Source: Cervus elaphus (lineage: Eukaryota; Chordata; Mammalia; Artiodactyla; Cervidae). Taken from it: a stretch of 64,000 bases of DNA. The position numbers and the translations under genes were made by a program. The notes beneath the pieces were generated by a model, which was not told the DNA's origin, did not search any database, and saw only the letters and a program-made list of their open reading frames with translations. The DNA lies in the NCBI RefSeq assembly GCF_910594005.1, contig NC_057848.1, forward strand, positions 53,399,616 through 53,463,615, read 5' to 3'. Position 1 is the stretch's first letter, and each line of letters begins with the position of its first letter. This document shows, one piece after another, positions 21,648-31,699 of this stretch.

Positions 21648-22032
21648 TCAAAAACTCAATTGGCTGTACTAGTTTGCATTCCCACCAACAGTGTAAGAGG
21701 GTTCCCTTTTCTCCACACCCTCTCCAGCATTTATTGCTTGTAGACTTTTGGATAGCAGCCATCCTGACTGGCGTGTAATGGTACCTCATTGTGGTTTTGA
21801 TTTGCATTTCTCTAATAATGAGTGATGTTGAGCATCTTTTCATGTGTTTGTTAGCCATCTGTATGTCTTCTTTGGAGAAATGTCTGTTTAGTTCTTTGGC
21901 CCATTTTTTGATTGGGTCATTTATTTCTCTGGAATTGAGCTGCAGGAGTTGCTTGTATATTTTTGAGATTAATCCTTTGTCTGTTTCTTCATTTGCTATT
22001 ATTTTCTCCCAGTCAGGATGGCTGCTATCCAA
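21619..22032 (-). pseudogene. Inverted L1 ORF2 segment
   Basis: This minus-strand frame of 137 codons reads through the inverted arm: WEKIIANEETDKGLISKIYK, then KKWAKELNRHFSKEDIQMAN and the same MAAIQKS...GEKGTLLHCWWECKL peptide that the plus-strand part encodes. It then runs past the left L1 end into flanking sequence (its last roughly 15 residues are not L1). It is the upstream neighbour of the 22018 segment in L1, placed in reverse by twin priming. Confidence 0.85.
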
Positions 22033-22827
22033 AAGTCTACAAGCAATAAATGCTGGAGAGGGTGTGGAGAAAAGGGAACCCTCTTACACTGTTGGTGGGA
22101 ATGCAAACTAGTACAGCCGCTATGGAAAACAGTGTGGAGATTTCTTAAAAAACTGGAAATAGAACTGCCATATGACCCAGCAATCCCACTTCTGGGCATA
22201 CACACCGAGGAAACCAGATCTGAAAGAGACACATGCACCCCAATGTTCATCACAGCACTGTTTATAATAGCCAGGACATGGAAGCAACCTAGATGCCCAT
22301 CAGCAGATGAATGGATAAGGAAGCTGTGGTACATATACACCATGGAATATTACTCAGCCGTTAAAAAGAATTCATTTGAATCAGTCCTAATGAGATGGAT
22401 GAAACTGGAGCCCCTTATACAGAGTGAAGTAAGCCAGAAAGATAAAGAACATTACAGCATACTAACACATATATATGGAATTTAGAAAGATGGTAACGAT
22501 AACCCTATATGCAAAACAGAAAAAGAGACACAGAAATACAGAACAGACTTTTGAACTCTGTGGGAGAATGTGAGGCTGGGATATTTCAAAAGAACAGCAT
22601 GTATACTATCTATGGTGAAACAGATCACCAGCCCAGGTGGGATGCATGAGACAAGTGCTCGGGCCTGGTGCACTGGGAAGACCCAGAGGAATCGGGTGGA
22701 GAGGGAGGTGGGAGGGGGGATCGGGATTGGGAATACATGTAAATCCATGGCTGATTCATATCAATGTATGACAAAACCCACTGGAAAAAAAAATAATAAT
22801 AAAAAAATAAAACAAAACAAAACAAAA
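21663..22827 (+). mobile_element. Young L1 LINE, 5'-inverted (twin-primed), poly(A) tail, 14-bp TSD
   Basis: The right part (22009-22827) is sense L1: the ORF2 C-terminus, a G-rich 3' UTR (GGGAGGGGGGATCGGG) and an A-rich tail ending in (AAAAC)n. The left part (21663-22008) is antisense L1 ORF2 from further upstream. The whole is flanked by CAAAAACTCAATTG at 21649-21662 and 22828-22841. This is the signature of twin priming. The two parts overlap in L1 content: about 110 bp (21662-21771) is the reverse complement of 22009-22118, so the locus contains a long inverted repeat. The sequence is near consensus and the TSD is perfect, so it is recent. Confidence 0.93.
22018..22485 (+). pseudogene. 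L1 ORF2 C-terminal fragment, open to its natural stop
   Basis: This 155-codon frame covers the L1 ORF2p C-terminus: CGEKGTLLHCWWECKLVQPL near the start, then the DPAIPLLGI region and MEYYSAVKKN, ending in HIYGI and a stop. In the intact protein this C-terminal cysteine-rich region helps bind RNA. The endonuclease and RT domains are absent because the copy is 5'-truncated and inverted, so it cannot make active ORF2p. The open frame reflects recent insertion and not selection. Confidence 0.85.
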
Positions 22828-22841
22828 CAAAAACTCAATTG

Positions 22842-23837
22842 ACCTTCAGTGGGGATTCCAGTAAATTTGAGAAGCAACTGATTGAAAAATCTTACACTTT
22901 TATGTTTGTATTTCTCCAGAGAAATTCTTGACTAGCTTTTCTCCACCTCATCGTCTTCCCAGGTCATCTTCTGCTGTCATTTTGCCATAAGAAATAGTGA
23001 TAAGCCATGCTCCTAGGTGCCTTTCCAATTCTCTCAAGACAAAGGAGGTCAATGATAGTGTCACCTCACTTCTACCACTGACAGTGATGGAATTCCTAAA
23101 GAGGTCATTTTCCCCTGAAATACTTTATTTTAGAAAGGTAGCCAAGGAAAGGTAAAGAAAGCTGTTTAGCTGTATCTGTGGGTTATTTTCCTCATGGTAT
23201 GGTACATTTGTATTTTTCAATTAAATAAAACCCTTTGTGTTCTGGGTGAGATTGCTATATGAAACACAGATGGCTTTTGTAATTGGCCAATATTAGAAAT
23301 ACAAAGGTGTCTGAATGAATAGATAAGTGACATTATCACAAGATTGGAAAGGGAAGAACCATATGGCAGATTAATGCAAGAAATTATTAAGATGAAAGAG
23401 CAGGAATTTGAAAGTGGGTGCTAATTTCATTTGGATTATAAACTGTCGCAATTAGAAAAGAACTCTAGAGGCCAATCAGTTTTCATTAATGGATTTCTTT
23501 TGACCTTGTCCAATGATTTATAAATTCATTCTTGCAACAGATCCTTGGAATGGCTTCTCTCCATTTGATGGACCAGGGCATCAACTTACATTGATACTTT
23601 TCCAGAGCCAATTGCTCATCTACATAGTAACACAAGTGAAGTTGTCTGCCTATGAGCTCTGAGTACCCAACTAACTCCAGAATAGGCCTAGAAAGTACAT
23701 GGCTGCTCACTAACCAGTAAATGTGTCAACTTGAGTGATATATATTTAGAGCTGAAATGGGCCTTTGAGTTTACCTTACTCTTAACCTTGCTTTCAGTGA
23801 AGAAACCTCAAGCACAGCATGCCTGAAAGCAGCACCT
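22842..23837. other. AT-rich sequence, no recognised repeat or gene
   Basis: I can name no repeat. Frames are under 75 codons. Confidence 0.4.
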
Positions 23838-23840
23838 TCT

Positions 23841-24045
23841 GTTGTTCAGTTGCTCAGTCGTGTCTGACTCTTTGCGACCCCATGGACTGTAGCCCACCAG
23901 GCTCCTCTGTCCATGGAATTCTCCAGGCAAGAATACTAGAGTGGGTTGCCACTCCCTTTTCCAGGGGATCTTCTCAACTCAGGGATCAAACCCGGATCTC
24001 CTACATTGCAGGCAGATTCCTTACCATCTGAGCCACAAGGGAGCC
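23841..24045 (-). mobile_element. Bov-tA SINE, full length
   Basis: Antisense body 'gttgttcagttgctcagtcgtgtctgactctttgcgaccccatggactgtagcccaccaggctcc'. The tRNA head is on the right ('gggatcaaacccggatctcctacattgcaggcagattccttaccatctgagccac'). It is near consensus. I found no clear TSD. Confidence 0.93.
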
Positions 24046-24164
24046 CACCCAGACCCTGCTGAAATAATTTCAAGGCTGGGAAATTTCCTGCTTCACCAGA
24101 ACACCCATCCCTCTGCCAGACAATTTGAGTAGAAAGGTCTTCCACTTATGCTAGGCTAAAATCT

Positions 24165-24395
24165 GCCTTCTTAGGACAATCTGAGTTCATACTCAGGTTC
24201 CCTCGCTTATATGATGCGGAGTACGTTACTTAATCTGTACCTCAGTTCCCTTATGTATAAAATGGAAGTAATAACAGTACCTACATTTTTAGGATTATTG
24301 TAGGGATTAAATATGTTAATATAAATCAAGTGCTTAGCACAGTTCCTGGCACAACCTAAGTGTTCAGTAAATGTCAGCTATTGTTTTTATTGCTA
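24165..24395 (+). mobile_element. MIR SINE
   Basis: Sense MIR core and end: 'gtacgttacttaatctgtacctcagttcccttatgtataaaatggaagtaataacagtacctac', 'attgtagggattaaatatgttaatataaatcaagtgcttagcacagttcctggcacaacctaagtgttcagtaaatgtcagctatt'. Confidence 0.9.
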
Positions 24396-24479
24396 ATACT
24401 ACTGCTACTTTTATAACAACTATTACTATCATGACAATATCAATCCTAATCTTCTTTCTATCAGCTCTTCAAATATTTG

Positions 24480-24692
24480 AAAACTCTCATTTAAAGCACG
24501 AGCTTTAGCACTGTTCATCCTATCTCTACTCCTTACTAACTCTATAATAGGTAAGTTATCTGATACCTTCAAACCACATATCTCCAAGAAAGAGCATACC
24601 TTCTGCGTAGAGTGGTGTGAGGATTAAAGGAAATAGCATATGCAAAGTGTCTGACACAGTAGCTACTTAAATATATGTCAGTTCTCCTTCTC
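24480..24692 (+). mobile_element. MIR SINE, diverged, directly after the previous MIR
   Basis: 'ttaaagcacgagctttagcactg', 'agtggtgtgaggattaaaggaaatagcatatgcaaagtgtctgacacagtagctacttaaatatatgtcag'. The same orientation as the upstream MIR could mean two insertions or an old duplication. Confidence 0.7.
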
Positions 24693-24764
24693 CATGTCTA
24701 AGTTTCACCTTCCCAAGCACTAAAAGCACCAATTTCTAACCTTTCTTTATGACTGGCTTTCCAG

Positions 24765-24900
24765 TCCCTGACCATCTCTGTTGTATTCTAGCTTGTCAAG
24801 TGTCTTCCTCAAGATATAGTGCCTGGAACAGAAAGCACTATTCCAGATCTGTGATCCAAGTCTGCCATGTAGAATAGAGTGAAACTTCAGTCTTAAGATT
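24765..24900 (+). mobile_element. L3/CR1-like LINE fragment
   Basis: 'tccctgaccatctctgttgtattctagcttgtcaagtgtcttcctcaagatatagtgcctggaacagaaagcactattccagatctgtgatccaagtctgccatgtagaatagagtgaaac' follows the L3/CR1 3' consensus (ctgtggtctgaccagtgcagagtagagtgggac) in order, with heavy divergence. Confidence 0.5.
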
Positions 24901-25339
24901 CTTTAATCTTGGGAACACACAGTTCAGCTAAAGGCATATGTGGGCAAGGCAGGGGATAGGTGTACTCTCCTTTCACCATGATTCCTTTTGCTCATTGATT
25001 TCCTTTTTCCTGGCCCACAGGCTAATGAGTGATCGATTCCATCAAAACTTCAAGTTACTTATTGAATCAGAGCAGTTGTACTGGCCAGTTCCAGTAGCTC
25101 TTTCCTAGGAATCTGCTTTCTTAGCAGGTTGCAGTGCATACACAATGCAGCGAATCTAACTCCTGCCACATATATTGAGGAGGCATTACTGCTAAATTCT
25201 CTCTTCCAATCCATTTTATGTGGTTGCTTTCCAAAGAAACTTATTGAATTAAAAAGATAACAATTTTAATCATGTTGGTTAGTACTGATTAAGCACCTCC
25301 AGGCATGGAGGTAGAGTGCATGCTTTGAAAGTGTAAGGC

Positions 25340-25364
25340 AAAAAAAAAAAAAATTAAAAAAAGA
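25340..25364. repeat. A-rich low-complexity run
   Basis: A run of 13 A, then ATT and AAAAAA. No attached SINE or LINE body was recognised upstream. Confidence 0.7.
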
Positions 25365-25404
25365 ATGTATAAGGCCAGAATTCAGTTTCCACCTCTCAAA
25401 TTTT

Positions 25405-25607
25405 CTAGAGGCAATATAGAATACTGAGAAGATCACTAAGAATCATGGAACTTAGAACCCTATCTATGCCACTACCTTTGTATGATCTTGGAAAAGTCAT
25501 TTACCCTATTAATATTTGAAGCATATCTCCATCATCTTAACAATGAGGGGTTGGATCAGATAAATTTTAATGTCTTTCAGATCCAATAACATATTGTTCT
25601 ATTCTGT
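25405..25607 (+). mobile_element. MIR3-like SINE
   Basis: 'gaatcatggaacttagaaccctatctatgccactacctttgtatgatcttggaaaagtcatttaccc', 'catcatcttaacaatgaggggttggatcagataaattttaatgtctttcagatcca'. This is the sense MIR3-type order. Confidence 0.65.
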
Positions 25608-27834
25608 GGGCCGAATGATTAATTAAAGAATTATGCTTTCCCACACCATCTTTATTTTTTCAATCAGTTATTGCTGAGGAATAGTCCAAACTAAATGGGA
25701 TTTTTAAACAATTTTTGTAATTTTAATAGAGAATTGAAACAGTTGAACATTTCTTCTCCAAATCTCTTGTTTACATAATTTTAAATCAGTTAATTAAATT
25801 GTGTTTTACAAGATTATCATTATATATTGAAGCTGAAAGGGAGAGTTCAACAACTGAGATACAGCAGAGAGAGAGAGCTACATAGAACAAGACCATTTAT
25901 AATGTATTAACCATAGGAAATGCCTTGGGACTTGACTTTGAGTAAACATTATATTCCTCACAGCTCAGCTCAGTAATATGCTCTGAGAACATCTGAGAAC
26001 ATATATCATCCATAACCTTGAGTCAGCAATTACACAGTAAGCATATGTTTTAAGTTTTTGGTATTAATTTAAATCTTAAGGTAGTAGTTATAACTACTAT
26101 GAAGCAATGCCCTTTTGCCCTTAGTGCTTATAAAGGTATTAGTTTATAAGAGATTTCCAATATACAGGCTTATCTTTTGGATAGGCTATCCTCTTTTTTT
26201 TATAGTCCTGTAATAAACCAGTTATTAAAACTCTTACTCATATGAAACCGATAGTCTTAAGAATCAACATTGCTGGTGATATTTATTAATATTAACTTTT
26301 AAAATGTACCATACATAACACACTGACAAAACTTGTGTCTTTGTGGCTTTTCACTCAAGAAACACCAAATTGAGTCATGGGTTATGAATTCTGGTATTTG
26401 GACTCCGAGAGTAGCATCACAGGACTGTTATAGAGAAAAACATGGTCTTCTCCCTCTGTGAGCATGCTCCTGAACATTAACAATGTTTAGTAAATAACCC
26501 CCTGCCACACACACACTGGTTCTACTATAGGAGTTCCTATAGTATTTTGTGGCATATATTCTATTTGTTATCACCTACTTCTTTATCAGGCTAAAAAGGC
26601 AGTGCATCTGAAAACAAGAAAACTATGAAGAACCTCTCTTTTCTACATTTTGGCATTCTTCAGTTAGATTCATGCAGTGGCTGAAAGATGAACCCAAAAT
26701 AGTGGGGGAGGGGAAGCCTTGGCTTACCACAGCATCATTTATGCTGATATTTCAAAAGGTCAGAAGATTTTAGGTTGGGGCTAACTTCCCATCGTTAATT
26801 CACTCCAAAATGACAACTGCTTCTATGATGACCAGGTTTCCCAATAATCTTCTCTGTGGCCAGAGGGGAAGAAAGAGCAGAATTTCCAAAGGCCCATGTC
26901 ATTACTCTGCTTTCCCCAGGTGGGATCCTTGCTGTTATCCCTGAACTGTGACTGAAAGGCCACTACACAGCAGATGGTAAGAAAAGAAGACCAAAGTTTA
27001 AATTAACAACCATCACCACCAACATTAAGCCTCCCTTTGAAACAACAGGAACTGTGAAATCTGAGTCTACGTTTCTGTTTAAGGTCAACAAAGCAGGGCC
27101 TTCTTAGGGGAGAGAGGGTTTACTGCCTTTCTTAGCATAAATACACCAAGCAAGAATACATCAAGCAGAAGATAATAATGCATCCCTAATTCAGTAATTG
27201 TCATAGGACTCTTTCCTTCTCTTCAATTAAACAGTTAACAGGGAGCTGGGATTCACACAAAGAAATTCGCTCCTCCTCCCCTCTTTCCCAGTTTGATTTA
27301 TGCATAGCCCCTGGAGACGCAAATTAATGTCTTCATAGACCAAAAGCCCCAGCTGTTTTGGAAAACCTATGACAAAGCTTAACTAAGGTTCACACATGCA
27401 AACATAAAGCCTTCATAATTACTAAGCTGGGTATTACAAAGCTGGCTCTTCAATCAAGGGTCTAAAGCCAGCCTTATTGCCTCTCTCATTCCCAGCCTGT
27501 CTGGCCTGAATGCACCTATAGTGCTAATTTAGTACTGCCTGAGGCATTGTGGATTCTGGGTAGATAGACACCTTAAGCAAAGCTGAGGAAGAGATATAGA
27601 ACTGCAGGGATTTAAAACCACAATTCATCATTTATTAATATCAGACAGAAGCATTGGAAACCTGTGAAACTCTACTCTTTACAGATCTGAATTCCTTGGT
27701 TTATTTGTTCTTTTTTTTAATGGTAAGAAATCAGAAAATGACACAAAAATTCTAAAAGATACTCAATACCCTCAATTTGGTTATAAATGAACAAAAGACA
27801 AGCCTCCCCCTCGCCCCAAGTCTGCCCCTTTGGA
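25608..27834. other. Repeat-poor stretch, 2.2 kb
   Basis: I recognise no mobile element in this interval, which is unusual for this window. The part at about 27240-27560 is less AT-rich and has motifs such as GATTTATGCATAG and GCAAATTAATG. It has no long frame. It could be ordinary unique sequence or hold conserved non-coding elements: only an alignment can tell. Confidence 0.4.
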
Positions 27835-29545
27835 AACATGCGGCCGGCACTTGCTGTTCCCAATTCCTCTTCTCTCATGCACTCCTTAATCACTGCATTC
27901 TGGATTCTGTCCACAGAATTTTACTGAAGCAGCCCTTGCAAAGGTCACTGACACTCATTGTTGCTAAAGCCAGTGATCACTTTTCAGTCCTTATCTTACT
28001 CTCTCCCTGCAGCACTTAACTCTGCTGACCACTTTGGCTTCACGAAACTCTTTCCTTGCCTTCTATGACACCCAGTAACTGGTTTCTTATTCCCAGTTTC
28101 CTTCATGAACTTTTTCACTACTTATTTCTTAAGGAAGTTGCTCAGTCATGTCCGACTCTTTGCAACCTCATGGACAGTAGCCTGCCAGGCTCCTCCGTCC
28201 GTGGAATTTTCCAGGCAAGGATGCTGGAGTGGGTTGCCATTTCCTTCTCCAGGGGATCTTCCTGACCCAGGGACTGAACATGGGTCTCCTGCACTGCAGG
28301 CAGACTCTACCATATGAGCCACTAGGGAAGGCCGAAATGCCAGTGTTTCATCCTTACACCTCTTTTCTTCTTATTCCACCACCAGAGGTTCTTCATCCAG
28401 ACATCATAACAGTTTGCAGATATGCATCAAGATGTCTATGAACCTCCTAAAATTGCAGGCAGAATTGTATATGGGGAAACGGCCTATAACTGTCGGATAC
28501 ATAAAGGAGTCTAAGACCAAATAAGGTCTAAGGGCAACTGATCCTAGACTGGCTCTGGGTGATCCCATGACTTCAAATCATATTTCTATTTATGCTGATA
28601 GCTCTGATATTTATATCTTAAGCCCAGATTGTTCTCAGTATGGGCATCTGATGGATAACTCAAACTTAACACATTATCTTTACTCAACAATCCTGCCCTT
28701 TCCACCTTGTCCTCCATGTCAGGAAATGGCACACAACCCACCTAGCCATTCAGTCCAGAAGCCTGGGAGTTATCCATATTCATCCTTCTCCCTTGTTTTC
28801 TACATCTGGGAACCAAGTCCGATGGACTCTTTGTCCTAGCTCAAATATGAACCTTTCTCTTCATCCCAACCATTATTACCTCAGTCCAAGTGGATTACTG
28901 CAATAGCCTCCTCACATGGCTTTCTATCTCCAGTTGACTCTCCGGTTGTCAATAGAGAGATCCTTCTAATAGGCAAATACGATCACATCACTGACTTTAA
29001 AACTTTTTAGTGACTTCCACATTGTTCTTAGACTGCAGAACTTCAAATTCTCTGACATGGCAAATGAGGTCCTTTATGGCCTGGCTCCTTCTTATCTCTA
29101 CATTCTCATTCATCCTGTACAGTTACCTTCATCAACCCCCTCAACAATCCCTCCCCAACCCTTAACCACACTGTGTTCTCTAGTCATACTGAACTATTTC
29201 CAGTTCTTGCCTCAGGGACTGCACATGCTTTAACATCACCCTGGAACACTCTGTCTCACCTTGGCCTGGGAAATCTCTGCCAGGAAGCTATCCCTTGTCA
29301 CCTAAAGCAGGGTTAGGGGGCACCACTTATATGCTCTGTTAGCATCCTCCGGGTACTATGGAAACATTCTGTACTGTGATTGCCTATTTCTTCACTTTTC
29401 TATTTCTCACTAGAGTTTGGTGAATAAACTTATAAGCTCCTTGAGGTCAGGGACCATATGGGGTCCTTAACACCTAGCACAATGTCTGGCACATCATAGT
29501 TGGTCAATAAATATATGTTGATTAACTGAATGAATTAATGGACAG
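27835..29545 (+). mobile_element. L2 LINE, 1.7 kb from RT region to 3' end, split by Bov-tA
   Basis: The sense L2 starts in the RT domain ('cttgcaaaggtcactgacactcattgttgctaaagccagtgatcacttttcagtccttatcttac ... cacttaactctgctgaccactttggcttcacgaaactc'). After the SINE it resumes with 'gggtgatcccatgacttcaaatcatatttctatttatgctgatagctctgatatttata' (YADSSDIY-like, equivalent to the RT YADD box). It ends with 'gtctggcacatcatagttggtcaataaatatatgttgattaactgaatgaat'. This is the longest L2 in the window. Frames are broken. Confidence 0.88.
28134..28333 (-). mobile_element. Bov-tA SINE inside L2
   Basis: Antisense body 'aagttgctcagtcatgtccgactctttgcaacctcatggacagtagcctgccaggctcc' and head 'gggactgaacatgggtctcctgcactgcaggcagactctaccatatgagccactagggaagg'. 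L2 sequence lies on both sides. Confidence 0.92.
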
Positions 29546-29848
29546 ATGGCAAATCCAGGACTTTGATGTTTACCCTTAATCCCAACAATTTTTGCCTTCA
29601 GCTTGATGTAGGAAACAAAACAGTCCACTGATTTAGTCATTAACTACCTGGGTCTTACTCTCTTCATGTACACAACTAAGGAAACATTCTCTATGGTCCC
29701 TTACGACTTAGAAACTGTCTATTTCATTGCTTCCTTAACACACTTGATTTTTATGCCACAAACCTCACTTCAGGCTCTCCATCTCCTTCCTTACATGCCC
29801 CACCTCCATCTAAATCGCACTGGGATGATTTGATTTGACATAAGTCCA

Positions 29849-29946
29849 ATGTGTTTGTGTGTGTGCACATGCATGTGTGTGTGGGAGGGAAAAGAGGAAG
29901 AGAGAAACTGAGGGAGTGAGAGGGAGGAGGAGAGGGAAAGGAGAGA
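29849..29946. repeat. TG-rich then purine-rich (GA) low-complexity block
   Basis: 'gtgtttgtgtgtgtgcacatgcatgtgtgtgtggg' is followed by 'agggaaaagaggaagagagaaactgagggagtgagagggaggaggagagggaaagg'. The minus-strand frames across it (29751-30040) are translations of the low-complexity run. Confidence 0.85.
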
Positions 29947-31500
29947 TACTGAGGCAATTCCTGGACATCCTTCCCTTCCCATTTCTATCCTTTGCAAGGA
30001 ATGTTAGTTGGTCTTGGAGGTGTAAGTTTAAGATGTTCACAATGTTAAATTTCTATATGGTAATTAAGTTTCTAAAATTGTTTAAGAATGCTCAGAACAG
30101 AGGGGAAAGAGGTAAGGAAAAAGTTAGGGCCAGGTAGATAAAAGTTATCTTAAAAAGGCTAAATCTCAGTACCTTAACCCAGCTTGGTGAAATAAGGCTT
30201 AACAAAGTTGAAAAGGGGGACATCTACTTTGAAATGAGATACAACCTGAACTTCTTTGGTCAAGAGAAATAGAGGAACTATAGTTACAAAAGCATTTGAA
30301 GTTACTGCAAAGCTATGGAAATATGTAACAAGAATAATCAGCACTGAGAATACAATAATGCGAGGACCAATCTTTTACTGGTCCCTGGGGCAGGAACCAG
30401 ATGGCCTAAAAGACCAATTCCCATCTCTTAATTCCTCTGATGGATAAGGAAGGGTATGCTTCCATTTAGTTCTCACAAACAATGACCCCTTTTCTCTTCG
30501 GTGGACAAAGTTGATGTACTACCACTTTTGCTTCCAGATATTAAGCTCGTATTTAATGATATGTGTGCTTGGTAATGTATGCATCCAAAAACTTTCGCTG
30601 ACAAAAACGGTCCTGCATTCATCTATTTGTCTTTCAGCTGCTGCACACAAATGCAGCAAAGAAGTGGGGAATTTAAATGCATGGCAGGCGGCTGATGTAT
30701 TTTTCCATAAACTAGTCTACATATCATGGCAAGGGAAGAAGCAAAGAAAACCTCAGATGCATTCTTCCCCATAAAGAGGCAAATGAAGACAAGGGGCAGA
30801 GTAGTAAGGAGGAAAATGAAAGGGTAAAATGAGATTACTAGTGCATATCCTTTTAAAAGCAAATCAAGAGAACCATTCTCCTTGCCAATATCGGAGATGG
30901 GTTAAAGTCTTTCAGTGCAAAGAACAAAGAAGAGTGTCCACTTTCTCTTCTGAACAAAAGCAACCACAATTTCAATGCTGTTAAATAGATGCCATTTCAC
31001 TTCAGAAGTGGTTACACCACAGTAGTGGATAGAGTTAGTATGGCATGTAAATGATTAAGAGACAAAATGAAAATATTTAGAATAAACAGCAGCATACAGA
31101 AAAAAAAAGAGAAAACCCTAGCAATGTGCAATGTGCCTGCTGATTTTGGATGCCATGGAACGTGGATAAATACATAAATACACATGCTTATACAGTTCCT
31201 ATGTATATTCTCACTGTATCATATATATAAACAACATATAATTATATTTTTATATATTAATATATGATAGCCAAGTAGAGATCAGGGGGGCAGGAAGGTA
31301 CACCTGAGCCACTGGGCTAATGAAGAAGGAAGAAACCACGGGAAGTCAGGTTGAGAAATCAGGGTCTAGCAAAGGGGTCATGCCTTGAAAAATTCTTTGT
31401 GGGAATCCAGAGTACAGGTGTGGCCTATATGAAGAAAGTCTATATCCAGTCTATGAATTGGAGAAATTAAGAATGTTTATTTGCATTACAGAAGCATTCC
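29947..31500. other. Repeat-poor AT-rich stretch
   Basis: I recognise no mobile element. AT-rich low complexity lies at about 31215-31265. The frame at 30511-30774 plus and its shadow 30623-30862 minus carry no recognisable domain. Confidence 0.4.
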
Positions 31501-31515
31501 ATATAGCACTATTTT

Positions 31516-31684
31516 AGTATTTATTTTTAATGGGAGTATAATTGCTTTACACTGTTGTGTTGGTTTCTGCTGTACAACATGAATCAGCCATATGTATACA
31601 TATATCCCCTCCCTCTTGAGCCTCCCTCCCACCCCCCTGTCTCACCCCTCGAGGTCATCACAGCACCAAGCTGAGTACCCTGTG
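31516..31684 (-). mobile_element. L1 LINE 3' end, 5'-truncated, with imperfect TSD
   Basis: 'tatttatttttaatgggagtataattgctttacactgttgtgttggtttctgctgtacaacatgaatcagccatatgtatacatatatcccc' is the antisense 3' UTR of artiodactyl L1. The flanks ATATAGCACTATTTT (31501-31515) and ATATAGCAATATTTT (31685-31699) match at 14 of 15 positions and define a 169-bp insertion. Confidence 0.88.
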
Positions 31685-31699
31685 ATATAGCAATATTTT

